From the NCBI GenBank assembly GCA_050692555.1, contig JBOGVS010000055.1, positions 1 through 13,810 of the forward strand: a stretch of 13,810 nt of DNA, read 5' to 3'. Below are positions 6,369 through 13,802 of this stretch, in pieces (positions within the stretch are counted from its first letter, which is position 1; each line of letters starts with the position of its first letter). Both the position numbers and the translations under genes were made by a program. The notes below the pieces were generated by a model, which worked only from the letters and a program-made list of their open reading frames with translations, had not been told where the DNA came from and searched no databases. This DNA is from DAITPV01 sp050692555. Its GTDB lineage: Bacteria; Actinomycetota; UBA4738; CALAEC01.

Positions 6369-7330
6369 ATCGCTGCCCCCTCCACGTCGACCAGGACCTT
6401 GAGGACGTCGGACCCGGGCGATCCCAGGAGAACCCCCGGCACGGATTCCAACGGCACCGTCGCGATCGGCAGGCGATCCAGAGGCACCGCGCCCGAGGCC
6501 GCCAGCTCACGGGCCCGCTCGTAATCGGCGACGGTCGACCCCGTGCTCCCCACGAGGGCCAGGTGTCGGTAGTGGACGAGGTTGGCGTCCACCGGGGCGC
6601 CTTCCGGCGTCCCGGCAAACGCGTGGACCCGTCCTCCGGGAGCCACCCGCTCCAGGGCCCAGGTCAGGGCCTCCGCCCCCGGCGCCGCCACGATGGCGGC
6701 GGCCGGGAGGTCGCCCAGCGCCTCCGCCGGATCCCCGTCCGGACCCAGCGCGGCGTCCGCCCCCAGCTCGGCCGCCAGCCGCCGTCGGGGCTCCGAGCGC
6801 TGGACCACCGCGACCGCGGCGCCGGCGGCCTGGAGGGCCCACGTCGCCAGGATCCCCATCGCCCCCGCGCCCACGACCACGATGCGCTCCCTGGACCCGA
6901 CCCCCAGGAGCCGGAGGGCGTGGAGGACGCAGGCCAGGGGCTCGAGGAGCGGTCCGACGCCCGGGCCAACCCCGGCGAGCGGGACAACATGCCGACCGGG
7001 CACCGCCACCCAGTCAGCGAAGCCGCCGTCACGGTCGAGCCCGATCGAGATGCGGTCGGGGCACCGGTTCTCCCACCCCGCCCGGCACAGCGGACATCGG
7101 CCACAGCCGATGTCCGGGTGCACCCCAACCGGGGTGCCGTCCTCGAGTCGCCCGGCGGCCTCGTGGCCGGGGATCCGGGGGGGATCGGCTCCTCGAGCGG
7201 CCAGCCGGCGATCGGTCGGGCAGACGGCGGCTGCGCTCACCCGGACCAGCACCTCGCCCGTCCCGGCGGGCGGCCGGGGCACCTTCACCACGTCGACCGT
7301 GGCCGGGTCGCTCACCCGCACCGCCCTCAT
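6365..7330 (-). CDS. Zinc-dependent alcohol/polyol dehydrogenase (MDR family)
   Basis: Medium-chain dehydrogenase/reductase of 321 residues, a little short for the family (about 340-350). Catalytic-zinc ligands are C37 (AVCPTD), H56 and E57 (GHEAAG) and probably E130 (LLEPLA). The structural-zinc lobe has four cysteines, C76, C79, C82 and C90. The nucleotide fold shows VVGAGAMG (152-159). The family oxidises secondary alcohols of polyols (sorbitol, xylitol), threonine and similar substrates with NAD(P). In an operon with a ribose-type importer and a ketose-type kinase, polyol-to-ketose oxidation is the simplest idea, but this is inference. The ATG at 7330 overlaps the stop of the preceding gene (ATGA), and its own end overlaps the isomerase start, so translation is coupled on both sides. 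Confidence 0.9.
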   Translation of the reverse strand: MRAVRVSDPATVDVVKVPRPPAGTGEVLVRVSAAAVCPTDRRLAARGADPPRIPGHEAAGRLEDGTPVGVHPDIGCGRCPLCRAGWENRCPDRISIGLDRDGGFADWVAVPGRHVVPLAGVGPGVGPLLEPLACVLHALRLLGVGSRERIVVVGAGAMGILATWALQAAGAAVAVVQRSEPRRRLAAELGADAALGPDGDPAEALGDLPAAAIVAAPGAEALTWALERVAPGGRVHAFAGTPEGAPVDANLVHYRHLALVGSTGSTVADYERARELAASGAVPLDRLPIATVPLESVPGVLLGSPGSDVLKVLVDVEGAAM

Positions 7331-8355
7331 CCGCGGTCCCCGCCGTCAACGGTGACCGGCTTCCCCGACTCGATCGAGCGGTTCACGGCGAGCGCGGCCT
7401 CCAGGACCCGGAGCCCGTCCGTCACCCCAGCCCGCGGCAGCTCCTCGCCGCGAGCGACCCGGATCAGGTGCTCATCCTCGGTCCGATACGCCTCGGCGAA
7501 GAGTTCCCGCCAGCTCGGCACCGGGTCGGTGACCGCCTCACCGGCCCGGACCAGGAGCGCCGAGCCCGCCCGGGGATCGCCAACCAGGATGGCCCCCTCC
7601 GTCCCGTACACCTCGACCCGGGCGTCGTACCCGTAGTCCGCGGGACAGGCGCCGTCGATGGAGCCCAGCCCTCCACGGGTCAGCTCGAAGGTGGCCACCA
7701 CGACGTCGACGAAGCCGGGATGGCGCTCGGCGATGTCGGGACGCTTCGCTGCCCGGCCGACCGCGTAGGCTGTCTCGAACTCCCGGCCGGACAGCCACCG
7801 GACCGCGTCGAGGTCGTGGGAGTTCACCTCGGCGACGAGCCCGCCCGACCGTCGCGGGTCCCAGGCCCATTCCGGGGGCAGACCGGGCCCTCGGCCCGTG
7901 GACCGCACGAGCACCGGATCCCCGATCTCGCCGGCGTGGATCCACTCCTCGACGCGCCGGAACCGGGCATCGAAGCGCCGCATGAACCCCATGACGAGCG
8001 ATCCAGAGGATGACCGCTCCGCTGCCTCGACCTTCACGGCTTCCTCCAGCGTCGAGGCCAGCGGCTTCTCGCACAGCACGGGCTTGCCCGCCTCCAGGGC
8101 GGCGATGGCGATCTCGGCATGGGTGAACGTGGGCGAGGCGATGACCACCGCGTCGACCCCCTCGTCGGTCGCGGCAGCCACCGGGTCGTCGAACGTCCGG
8201 TCACACCCGAGCTCAGCGGCGGCCCGGTCCCGGACCTCCTCGACGGGGTCCGCCACACCCACGAGGCGCGCTCCGCGGACCCCTGCCGCGAGGTTCCGGC
8301 CGTGCACCAGCCCGGCCCGACCCGCGCCCACCAGCAGGATCCGCAGCGCCGTCAT
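7327..8355 (-). CDS. Gfo/Idh/MocA family oxidoreductase
   Basis: NAD(P)-dependent dehydrogenase of 342 residues, the usual length for the family, which oxidises sugars, inositols and other cyclic polyols at a ring hydroxyl. The N-terminal Rossmann loop is VGAGRAG (9-15). The catalytic lysine is K97 in EKPLA. The second domain has MGFMRRFD (122-129) and the active-site segment EVNSHDLD, giving E176 and H180. The Asp of the inositol dehydrogenase Asp-x3-His pair is Glu here, seen in some family members. The ATG at 8355 overlaps the permease stop (ATGA). Longer upstream readings lie over the permease and are not real. Substrate is unknown; inositol dehydrogenase is one possibility, as is a 3-keto-sugar former. 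Confidence 0.92.
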   Translation of the reverse strand: MTALRILLVGAGRAGLVHGRNLAAGVRGARLVGVADPVEEVRDRAAAELGCDRTFDDPVAAATDEGVDAVVIASPTFTHAEIAIAALEAGKPVLCEKPLASTLEEAVKVEAAERSSSGSLVMGFMRRFDARFRRVEEWIHAGEIGDPVLVRSTGRGPGLPPEWAWDPRRSGGLVAEVNSHDLDAVRWLSGREFETAYAVGRAAKRPDIAERHPGFVDVVVATFELTRGGLGSIDGACPADYGYDARVEVYGTEGAILVGDPRAGSALLVRAGEAVTDPVPSWRELFAEAYRTEDEHLIRVARGEELPRAGVTDGLRVLEAALAVNRSIESGKPVTVDGGDRG

Positions 8356-9389
8356 CCCTGTCGCCGGGCGATGCGCCGTCGCCACTGGTCGAGAGCGACC
8401 ACCACAACGATGATCAGCCCGTTCACGACCCGTTGCCAGAACTCGGCCACGCCCAGGATGTTGAGCCCGTTGGCCAGGACCCCGATGATGAGGATCCCGA
8501 TCATGGTTCCCCCGACGCCGCCCTCGCCACCAAACAGGTTCGTCCCCCCGACGACGACAGCGGCGATCGACTGCAGCTCCATGCCGTCTCCCATGAGCGC
8601 GTTGGCGCTCGACAGGCGGCCGGAGAGCATGAACCCGCCCACGGCAGCCATGAGTCCCGAGATCACGTAGATCGACCACTTCGTGCGCTCGATCCTGATG
8701 CCCGAGACGCGGGCGGCTTCCCGGTTCCCCCCGATCGCGTAGGCGGATCGCCCGAGCCTGGTCCGAGTGAGGACGAACCAGCCGATCACCGCGCACAGCG
8801 CGGCCACCAGGACGATCAGCGGGGCCCCCACCACCGAGTCCGCCCCCAGCGCGGAGACCGACCCTGGGATGCGACGGCCCTCCACGGCGCGCGTGTAGTC
8901 GGGGACCGGCAGCCCGTCCGTGACGAGCAGTGCCACGCCGCGGACCGCAGCGAGCATTCCCAGGGTGGCGATGAAGTCCGGGACCCGCCACCGGGTGATC
9001 ACGAACCCGTTGAATGCACCCACCGCGAACCCGGCGGCAAGCCCGAGCAGGAGAGCCACCGGCTCCGGCCATCCCCAGTGTGCGAAGGCCACGCCCATGA
9101 GGCTCCCGGAGAGGGCCGCGGTGGAGGCCACTGACAGGTCGATTCCTGCCGACACGATCACGATCGTCTGGCCGACCGCGAGGATTGCCGGCACGGAGTA
9201 CTGCCGCAGGATGTTGAGGAGGTTGGAGACCGTGAGGAAGTCGGGTGTTGCGATGAAGAATCCCATGATCAGCAGGAGGAGGATCGCCACGGCGCCGCCG
9301 CGGCCTCCGGCCGCGGTCGCCACGCGAACCGCCACCTGCCGGGCCCCGCCCAGGACGCGACCCTTCCGCTCCGTCGTCGCCTCAGCCAT
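8352..9389 (-). CDS. Ribose-type sugar ABC transporter permease (RbsC-like)
   Basis: Inner-membrane permease of the BPD_transp_2 / RbsC-AraH-XylH class, 345 residues. A basic N-terminus (1-30) is followed by a first membrane segment (32-48) and further hydrophobic segments at about 65-82, 90-104, 110-131, 138-157, 188-207, 238-256, 272-288, 294-313 and 321-334. Family marks are VGQTIVIVSAGIDLSV (72-87), the cytoplasmic coupling loop AIGGNREAARVSGI (218-231) and GGTNLFGGEGGVGGT (281-295). The gene starts with an ATG at 9389 that overlaps the ATPase gene by eight bases, and ends in an ATGA overlap with the dehydrogenase gene. Two copies would form the channel used by the neighbouring ATPase and binding protein. 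Confidence 0.95.
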   Translation of the reverse strand: MAEATTERKGRVLGGARQVAVRVATAAGGRGGAVAILLLLIMGFFIATPDFLTVSNLLNILRQYSVPAILAVGQTIVIVSAGIDLSVASTAALSGSLMGVAFAHWGWPEPVALLLGLAAGFAVGAFNGFVITRWRVPDFIATLGMLAAVRGVALLVTDGLPVPDYTRAVEGRRIPGSVSALGADSVVGAPLIVLVAALCAVIGWFVLTRTRLGRSAYAIGGNREAARVSGIRIERTKWSIYVISGLMAAVGGFMLSGRLSSANALMGDGMELQSIAAVVVGGTNLFGGEGGVGGTMIGILIIGVLANGLNILGVAEFWQRVVNGLIIVVVVALDQWRRRIARRQG

Positions 9390-10869
9390 GGACCCCTCCG
9401 GCCGCCGCCATGATCTCCTCCTCTGTGGTCCCCGGGTCGACAGACCCCACGATCCGCCCGTCCGCCATGATGAGCACCCGGTCGGCGAGCGCGCGGGCCT
9501 CCCGGATCTCCGAGGCCAGATACAGCACGGCGACGCCGTCTTCGGCCAGCCAGCGGACCAGTCGGTACACCTCCTCCTTCGCGCCCACGTCGATCCCCCG
9601 GGTGGGGTCGTCGAGGATCAGGATGGCGGCCCCCGAGCAGAGCCACCTGGCAAGGACCAGCTTCTGCTGGTTTCCCCCAGAGAGTGTCTCGGCGAGGCGG
9701 TCGATGGTGGTCCGGATGTCGAGCTCGCGCACGAACCGGCGGGCGACACTTTGCTCACGTGCGAAGTCCAGGAGGGGTCCGCGGGAGACGCGGTCGAGAG
9801 AGGCCAGGGTGACGTTGGCGGCGACCGTCATCCGCGGCACGACCCCCATCCTCCGATCCTCGCCCAGGTACCCCACCCCGACCGCGATGGCATCCGCGGG
9901 CGAGGCCGGCCGGACCTCATGCCCGAACAGCTCCAGCGTGCCCTGTGTGGCGGGCTCCACCCCGAACAGGGTGCGGGCCAGGCGGGTTCGCCCCGACCCC
10001 ACGAGGCCGAACACGGCGACGACCTCGCCCCGGTGCAGCTCGAGATCGATCGGCTTCAGCCGCGGTGGGCAAGCCAGGCCGTGGGCGCGCAGGACGACCT
10101 CGGGACGGCGGCGGTGTTCGGAGGCCGCACGCTCCGGTGCGGTTTTCACCTCTCGCCCGACCATCATCCGAGCGAGCCGGGCCTCGTCCACCTCCCCCGG
10201 TTCGACGGTCCCGATCAGCCGTCCGTCGCGGAGGACGGTGATCCGGTCCGCGATCTCCAGGACCTCGGGCAGGCGGTGCGACACGTAGACGATCGCCACC
10301 CCGGAGCGCTTCAGGTCGCCGATGATTTGGAACAGTCGGCGGCCTTCCCGGTCGGAGAGAGCGGAGGAAGGCTCGTCGAGCAGCAACACTCTCACCCTGT
10401 TCGACAACGCCTTGGCGATCTCGACGAGCTGGCGCTCGGCCATGCCCAGCCCGTCGACGCGCATCCGAGGATCGACGTCCAGGCCGATGCCCTCGAGGTG
10501 CCGGCGAGCCCCGGCATGGATGGCGCGCCAGTCGACCGTTCCCCAGCGGGTCCGAGGCCATCGCCCCAGGAAGACGTTCTCCCCGATCGAGCCCGGAGGG
10601 ACAAGGCTCAGGTCCTGATAGACCATGGCGATCCCGGCGGCCCGGGCCGTCTCCGGAGAGCCCAGGGCAACCGGGCGTCCCTCGAGGAGCATGTGGCCCG
10701 CGTCGGGCATGACCGACCCCGCCACCACCTTCATCAGGGTGGACTTGCCCGCCCCGTTCTCGCCGAGAACGGCGTGGACCTCGCCCCGTTCTACCGCGAG
10801 GTCCACGCCGGCGAGGGCGTGGACCCCGGGATAGACCTTCTGGGCTCCGGTCAGCTCCAGCAGGGGCAT
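9382..10869 (-). CDS. Double-domain sugar ABC transporter ATPase (RbsA/MglA-like)
   Basis: Cytoplasmic ATPase of 495 residues with two fused nucleotide-binding domains, the normal plan for ribose-type importers. Domain 1 has Walker A GENGAGKST (36-44), a degenerate signature LGMAERQ (141-147), Walker B VLLLDEP (161-167) and switch His in YVSHR (H198). Domain 2 has a degenerate Walker A GLVGSGRT (288-295), an intact signature LSGGNQQK (396-403) and Walker B ILILDDP (416-422) followed by TRGIDVGA. Degeneracy at these places is usual for the family. Asp421 where most members have the catalytic Glu is less usual. The ATG at 10869 is four bases after the binding-protein stop. Confidence 0.95.
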   Translation of the reverse strand: MPLLELTGAQKVYPGVHALAGVDLAVERGEVHAVLGENGAGKSTLMKVVAGSVMPDAGHMLLEGRPVALGSPETARAAGIAMVYQDLSLVPPGSIGENVFLGRWPRTRWGTVDWRAIHAGARRHLEGIGLDVDPRMRVDGLGMAERQLVEIAKALSNRVRVLLLDEPSSALSDREGRRLFQIIGDLKRSGVAIVYVSHRLPEVLEIADRITVLRDGRLIGTVEPGEVDEARLARMMVGREVKTAPERAASEHRRRPEVVLRAHGLACPPRLKPIDLELHRGEVVAVFGLVGSGRTRLARTLFGVEPATQGTLELFGHEVRPASPADAIAVGVGYLGEDRRMGVVPRMTVAANVTLASLDRVSRGPLLDFAREQSVARRFVRELDIRTTIDRLAETLSGGNQQKLVLARWLCSGAAILILDDPTRGIDVGAKEEVYRLVRWLAEDGVAVLYLASEIREARALADRVLIMADGRIVGSVDPGTTEEEIMAAAGGVHG

Positions 10870-10873
10870 CCGC

Positions 10874-12034
10874 CTACCCGCATCCCGACCTGATCCCCTC
10901 CCAGTCGATCTCGGGCAGGGCGATGTCGGGGTAGAACAGGTCCGCGTTGCCCGCGTACACGGTGCGCGGAAGGATGTCCTGGAACGGCTCCACCTCGAGC
11001 CCGCAGGCCAGCCGCACCGCCGCCTCCGTGCCGAACCATCCCCACTCGGCGAAGCCGTGGTGGGTCTCCGCGATGATCTTCCCCTCCTTGATCCGGGCCA
11101 CGGACTCGGGCGTCACGTCGTTGGTGAAGACCGCGACCGAGCCCTCGAGGGGCGGCGCCTGGTCGGCCGTAGCCAGCATGCCCTGGCGCTCCAGGGTCAG
11201 CATGGCCCCCAGGCCCATCTCGTTGGAGGCGGCCCAGATGAACTGCATCTCGGAGCCGGGCTCGTAGCGAGATAGGAAGTCCTCGGTGGCCTGGATGCCC
11301 TTCTCGCGGTTCCAATCGGCGGCCAGGGGCTCGCCGAGGAGCTCGATGCCGGGGTACTGGTCGACGACCTCGTGGAACCCGTCCAGCCGCTCCTGGGAGA
11401 AGAAGGTCCCGGCGATCCCCTCGATGATGACGCCGGGGCCCTCGATCTGCGCCGGGTCGACGTCCTGGTACAGACCCTCCCAGAACTCGATGTCCAGGAG
11501 CTCATCCTCGGCCACGTCCACCTGCTCGCCGCTGCCCAGGACCCCCGGGCCGCCGAAGTAGTCGAGGACCGCGTACGCGGAGACCGAAGCCGCTTCGGAA
11601 TTGTCGAATCCGATGTAGGTGGCGACGTCGATCCCTTCCTGCTCCTCCAACAGGTTCACCAGGATGACCGGGATCCCGGCCTCGTTCGCCTGCTGCACGG
11701 CGGGCTTGATGGCCTCGGTGTCCACGGGCGAGATCGCGATGGCATCGACGTCCCGCGACACGTAGTCCTCGATGATGGCCACCTGGTCCGCGAAGGCGAC
11801 ATGGGTGGCCGGCGAGCGGCTGATCACCCTCACGTTGAGGCCTGCCCCGTTGGCCTCGGCGGCCGACGCCTCGAAGAACTCCGTGGCGGTCTGGAAGACA
11901 CCCGTGATGTCGGGCGGGGTCCACCCGATCACGATCTCCTGGGCCGCGCCCTCCTCTTCGGCGCCGCGTCCACAGGCGGTCGCGGCGAGGACGCAGACGG
12001 CAGCGAGGGCCACCACCTTGGCGCCTGGTCTCAT
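10874..12034 (-). CDS. Sugar ABC transporter substrate-binding lipoprotein (ribose-type)
   Basis: Extracellular binding protein of 386 residues, longer than typical RbsB (about 300). A signal peptide (1-20) ends at a lipobox-like AATAC, with C21 as the lipid-anchored cysteine. The periplasmic-binding fold (Peripla_BP_4 type) follows: VIGWTPPDITG (35-45), VDAIAISPVDTEAI (96-109), IPVILVN (121-127), IGFDNSEA (141-148), VIIEGIAGT..QERLDGF (202-220) and FIWAASNEMGLGA (265-277). Between FGGPG (160-164) and GVIIEG (201-206) there is an acidic insert of about 35 residues (165-200) not expected in RbsB. The ATG at 12034 has a strong ribosome site six bases upstream. It is the only gene of the operon's first half with its own strong site, which suits the high amounts a binding protein needs. 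Confidence 0.93.
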   Translation of the reverse strand: MRPGAKVVALAAVCVLAATACGRGAEEEGAAQEIVIGWTPPDITGVFQTATEFFEASAAEANGAGLNVRVISRSPATHVAFADQVAIIEDYVSRDVDAIAISPVDTEAIKPAVQQANEAGIPVILVNLLEEQEGIDVATYIGFDNSEAASVSAYAVLDYFGGPGVLGSGEQVDVAEDELLDIEFWEGLYQDVDPAQIEGPGVIIEGIAGTFFSQERLDGFHEVVDQYPGIELLGEPLAADWNREKGIQATEDFLSRYEPGSEMQFIWAASNEMGLGAMLTLERQGMLATADQAPPLEGSVAVFTNDVTPESVARIKEGKIIAETHHGFAEWGWFGTEAAVRLACGLEVEPFQDILPRTVYAGNADLFYPDIALPEIDWEGIRSGCG

Positions 12035-12040
12035 CTTGCT

Positions 12041-12047
12041 CCACCTC
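12041..12047 (-). promoter_or_regulatory. Strong ribosome binding site of the substrate-binding protein
   Basis: GGAGGTG (minus strand, within a longer purine run) lies six to seven bases before the ATG at 12034, in the 21-base gap after the SDR stop. It fixes the start. Confidence 0.8.
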
Positions 12048-12055
12048 CCTCCTGC

Positions 12056-12805
12056 TCAGACGGCGGTGTATCCGCCGTCGATGACGATTTCGGACCCGGT
12101 CAGGTAGCCGGCCTCGTCGCTCACTGCGAAGACGATCGCCGCGGCGATCTCCTCAGGCGTGCCCAGGCGGTTGGCCGGCCGGCTCGAGGCCAGCCAGCGT
12201 TCGTGGGCCTCGGGGTCGGGGGCGGACTGGATCGCTCGTTCTACCAGGGGGGTCCTGGTGGTCCCCGGGCACACGGAGACCGCCCGGATGCCGTCCTTGG
12301 AGTGGTCGGCCGCGATCGACTTGGTGAGCATGAGCAGGCCGGCCTTCGACACGTTGTAGGCGACCTGTCCGGGCACGGCCACGAGGCCGGCCTCGCTCGA
12401 GACGTTGACCACGACTCCTCCACCCGAGTGCCGCATCGCGGGGATCGCCGCCCGTGCCAGGAGCACGGCCCCCCGCAGGTTCGTGTCGATCAGGCGGTCG
12501 TACTCCTTCGGTACGGTTTCCTCCACCGTGGCCAGGAAGTGAGTACCTGCGCTGTAGACCACCGTATCCAGGCGGCCGGTGGCCTCCACGGCCCTCTCGA
12601 CGAGCCGCTGTGCGGTCTCGTCCTGCGTCAGGTCTCCGGGCAGGAACTCGCCCCCTGACCGCGTTCCCAGCTCGGTGGCGACCTCCCGTCCCCGCTCCTC
12701 GTCCCGGCCGCCCACCAGCACCCACCAGCCCGCCTCGCTGAGGGCCACGGCCGCGGCCCGGCCGATCCCGCTCGTCGCTCCCGTGACGATCGCGGTTCTG
12801 GTCAT
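12056..12805 (-). CDS. Short-chain dehydrogenase/reductase (SDR)
   Basis: Classical SDR of 249 residues that transfers hydride between NAD(P) and an alcohol/ketone. The nucleotide loop is TGATSGIG (8-15), with GDL (57-59) contacting adenine. The catalytic tetrad reads N109 (DTNLRG), S137 (NVSSEAG), Y150 and K154 (YNVSK). The NNAG strand is changed to YSAG (84-87). The C-terminal end ..LTGSEIVIDGGYTAV is typical of the family. Arg at 34 (GGRDEE) after strand 2 suggests NADP use, though this is a weak indicator. The ATG at 12805 overlaps the regulator stop (ATGA), so it is translated with the regulator. In this operon it would be one of three dehydrogenases acting on the imported carbohydrate; which step is unknown. 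Confidence 0.93.
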   Translation of the reverse strand: MTRTAIVTGATSGIGRAAAVALSEAGWWVLVGGRDEERGREVATELGTRSGGEFLPGDLTQDETAQRLVERAVEATGRLDTVVYSAGTHFLATVEETVPKEYDRLIDTNLRGAVLLARAAIPAMRHSGGGVVVNVSSEAGLVAVPGQVAYNVSKAGLLMLTKSIAADHSKDGIRAVSVCPGTTRTPLVERAIQSAPDPEAHERWLASSRPANRLGTPEEIAAAIVFAVSDEAGYLTGSEIVIDGGYTAV

Positions 12806-13605
12806 CGATAGCCGATCCTCAGTCCGGGGGACTCCAGCCCGGCCCGGGTGGCCACGTCCTGGCTCACCACCTGCACCTCGATCTTGGTGCGATCGGACCG
12901 GTGCCACGCGCGGTAGCACTCGAACGGATGGAGCTCGCGATCCCACGAGACGGACTCGACGAAGAGCAGGGGCGCTCCCGGGTTCACCTCGAGGAGCCGG
13001 GCCAGGTCTTCCTGAGCAGTCACGGCCTCGACGACCCGGCGCCCACCGAACACCACCTGCCCGTCGCGCTCCTCGAGCGTTCGGTACAGGGAGCCGGCCT
13101 CGAGGTCCGCGCCAAGCAGCGTCTCCCCGAGTCGGGCTGGGAGGTGGTTCACGACGTACATCACCAGCCGGCCATCGACCCACCGTAGCCGCTCCAGCGT
13201 GACGCCCTCGCTGCCCTCGGCGAGCTCGAGGGCATCACAGGCCCAGCTGGGGAGCGGTTCAACCGCCCGGCGCAGGACCCGGGAGGCGACCGTGCGTCCC
13301 ACCCGCACGGCCTCCTCATAAAACCCGTACGAGGACTGGAGGAACCAGGCCGTCGACCGCGGCTCCGCCACGAAGGTCCCCCGGCCCTTCACCCGCCGGA
13401 TCATCCCCTCGGCTTCCAGCTCCCCGAGTGCCTGCCGAACCGTGGTGCGGGACACGTCGAAGTGCGCGCACATCGCGGGCTCCGACGGCAGTCGATCCCC
13501 GCGCGCCCACCGGCCGGCCAGGATCTCCTCCGCCAGCGTCTTTTTAAGCTGGAAGTAGAAGGGCACGGGCGATGAGCGGTCGATGCGCCACCCGGGGAGA
13601 TGCAC
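12802..13605 (-). CDS. GntR-family (HutC/UTRA) transcriptional regulator
   Basis: DNA-binding regulator of 267 residues. An N-terminal GntR winged helix-turn-helix (about 10-80) shows PFYFQLKKTLAEEI, LPSEPAM (39-45), FDVSRTTVRQALGELEAEG (49-67) and the wing KGRGTFV (73-79). The C-terminal UTRA effector domain (about 95-250) includes LERLRWVDG (137-145). Such domains bind sugar phosphates, amino sugars or organic acids. I prefer the GTG at 13605 because GAGGGGG stands six bases upstream and homology starts soon after. A GTG at 13623 in the same frame would add six residues and leave only two bases to the operator. The gene heads the operon and its stop overlaps the SDR start. A palindrome at the -10 box indicates that it represses itself and the operon. 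Confidence 0.92.
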   Translation of the reverse strand: MHLPGWRIDRSSPVPFYFQLKKTLAEEILAGRWARGDRLPSEPAMCAHFDVSRTTVRQALGELEAEGMIRRVKGRGTFVAEPRSTAWFLQSSYGFYEEAVRVGRTVASRVLRRAVEPLPSWACDALELAEGSEGVTLERLRWVDGRLVMYVVNHLPARLGETLLGADLEAGSLYRTLEERDGQVVFGGRRVVEAVTAQEDLARLLEVNPGAPLLFVESVSWDRELHPFECYRAWHRSDRTKIEVQVVSQDVATRAGLESPGLRIGYR

Positions 13606-13625
13606 GGTCAACCCCCTCACCACCC

Positions 13626-13651
13626 GGTCATCCTGTACGGACAGGATGACC
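13626..13651. promoter_or_regulatory. 26-bp palindromic operator of the sugar operon
   Basis: Perfect inverted repeat with 11-base arms, GGTCATCCTGT and ACAGGATGACC, and a four-base centre. It overlaps the last three bases of the -10 box and covers the likely transcription start. A dimeric GntR/HutC protein would fit such a site, and binding there would block RNA polymerase. Confidence 0.8.
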
Positions 13652-13678
13652 TTACGACCGGGGCTTCGGCCGTGTCAA
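13649..13678 (-). promoter_or_regulatory. Operon promoter (TTGACA / TAAGGT)
   Basis: On the minus strand, -35 TTGACA (13678-13673) and -10 TAAGGT (13654-13649) are separated by 18 bases. This gives a start near 13642 and a leader of about 37 bases before the GTG at 13605. The -35 is a perfect consensus and the -10 fits TAnnnT of high-GC bacteria. Confidence 0.65.
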
Positions 13679-13751
13679 GCCGACGACTTGACTCACGAAG
13701 AATGCCCGGGAAATCGCTTCGTTGCCTCAAAAGGAAATGCCCGCGTGGGAC

Positions 13752-13781
13752 CCTTCCCCTGGCGGCCCCCCGAGGGGAAGG
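13752..13781. repeat. 9-bp inverted repeat in the divergent control region
   Basis: CCTTCCCCT (13752-13760) and AGGGGAAGG (13773-13781) form a perfect 9-bp stem with a 12-base loop. No T tract follows on the plus strand. It lies between the operon promoter and the possible start of a gene at the right edge, so a second operator or an mRNA leader structure is possible. Confidence 0.45.
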
Positions 13782-13802
13782 AGCGAGGCGGTGGGGCTCA
13801 CC

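Noticed and set aside
8356..9072. N-terminal extension of the Gfo/Idh protein.
   Set aside because: It lies inside the permease gene in another frame; family homology begins at the ATG at 8355.
8920..10893. 657-codon plus-strand open frame opposite the ABC genes.
   Set aside because: No recognisable domain, and it covers two well-supported genes on the other strand.
2313..13605. Sulfoquinovose Entner-Doudoroff-type pathway (SDR + KDPG-like aldolase + importer).
   Set aside because: No lactonase, dehydratase or sulfolactaldehyde dehydrogenase is present, and the kinase and cupin isomerase do not belong to that route.
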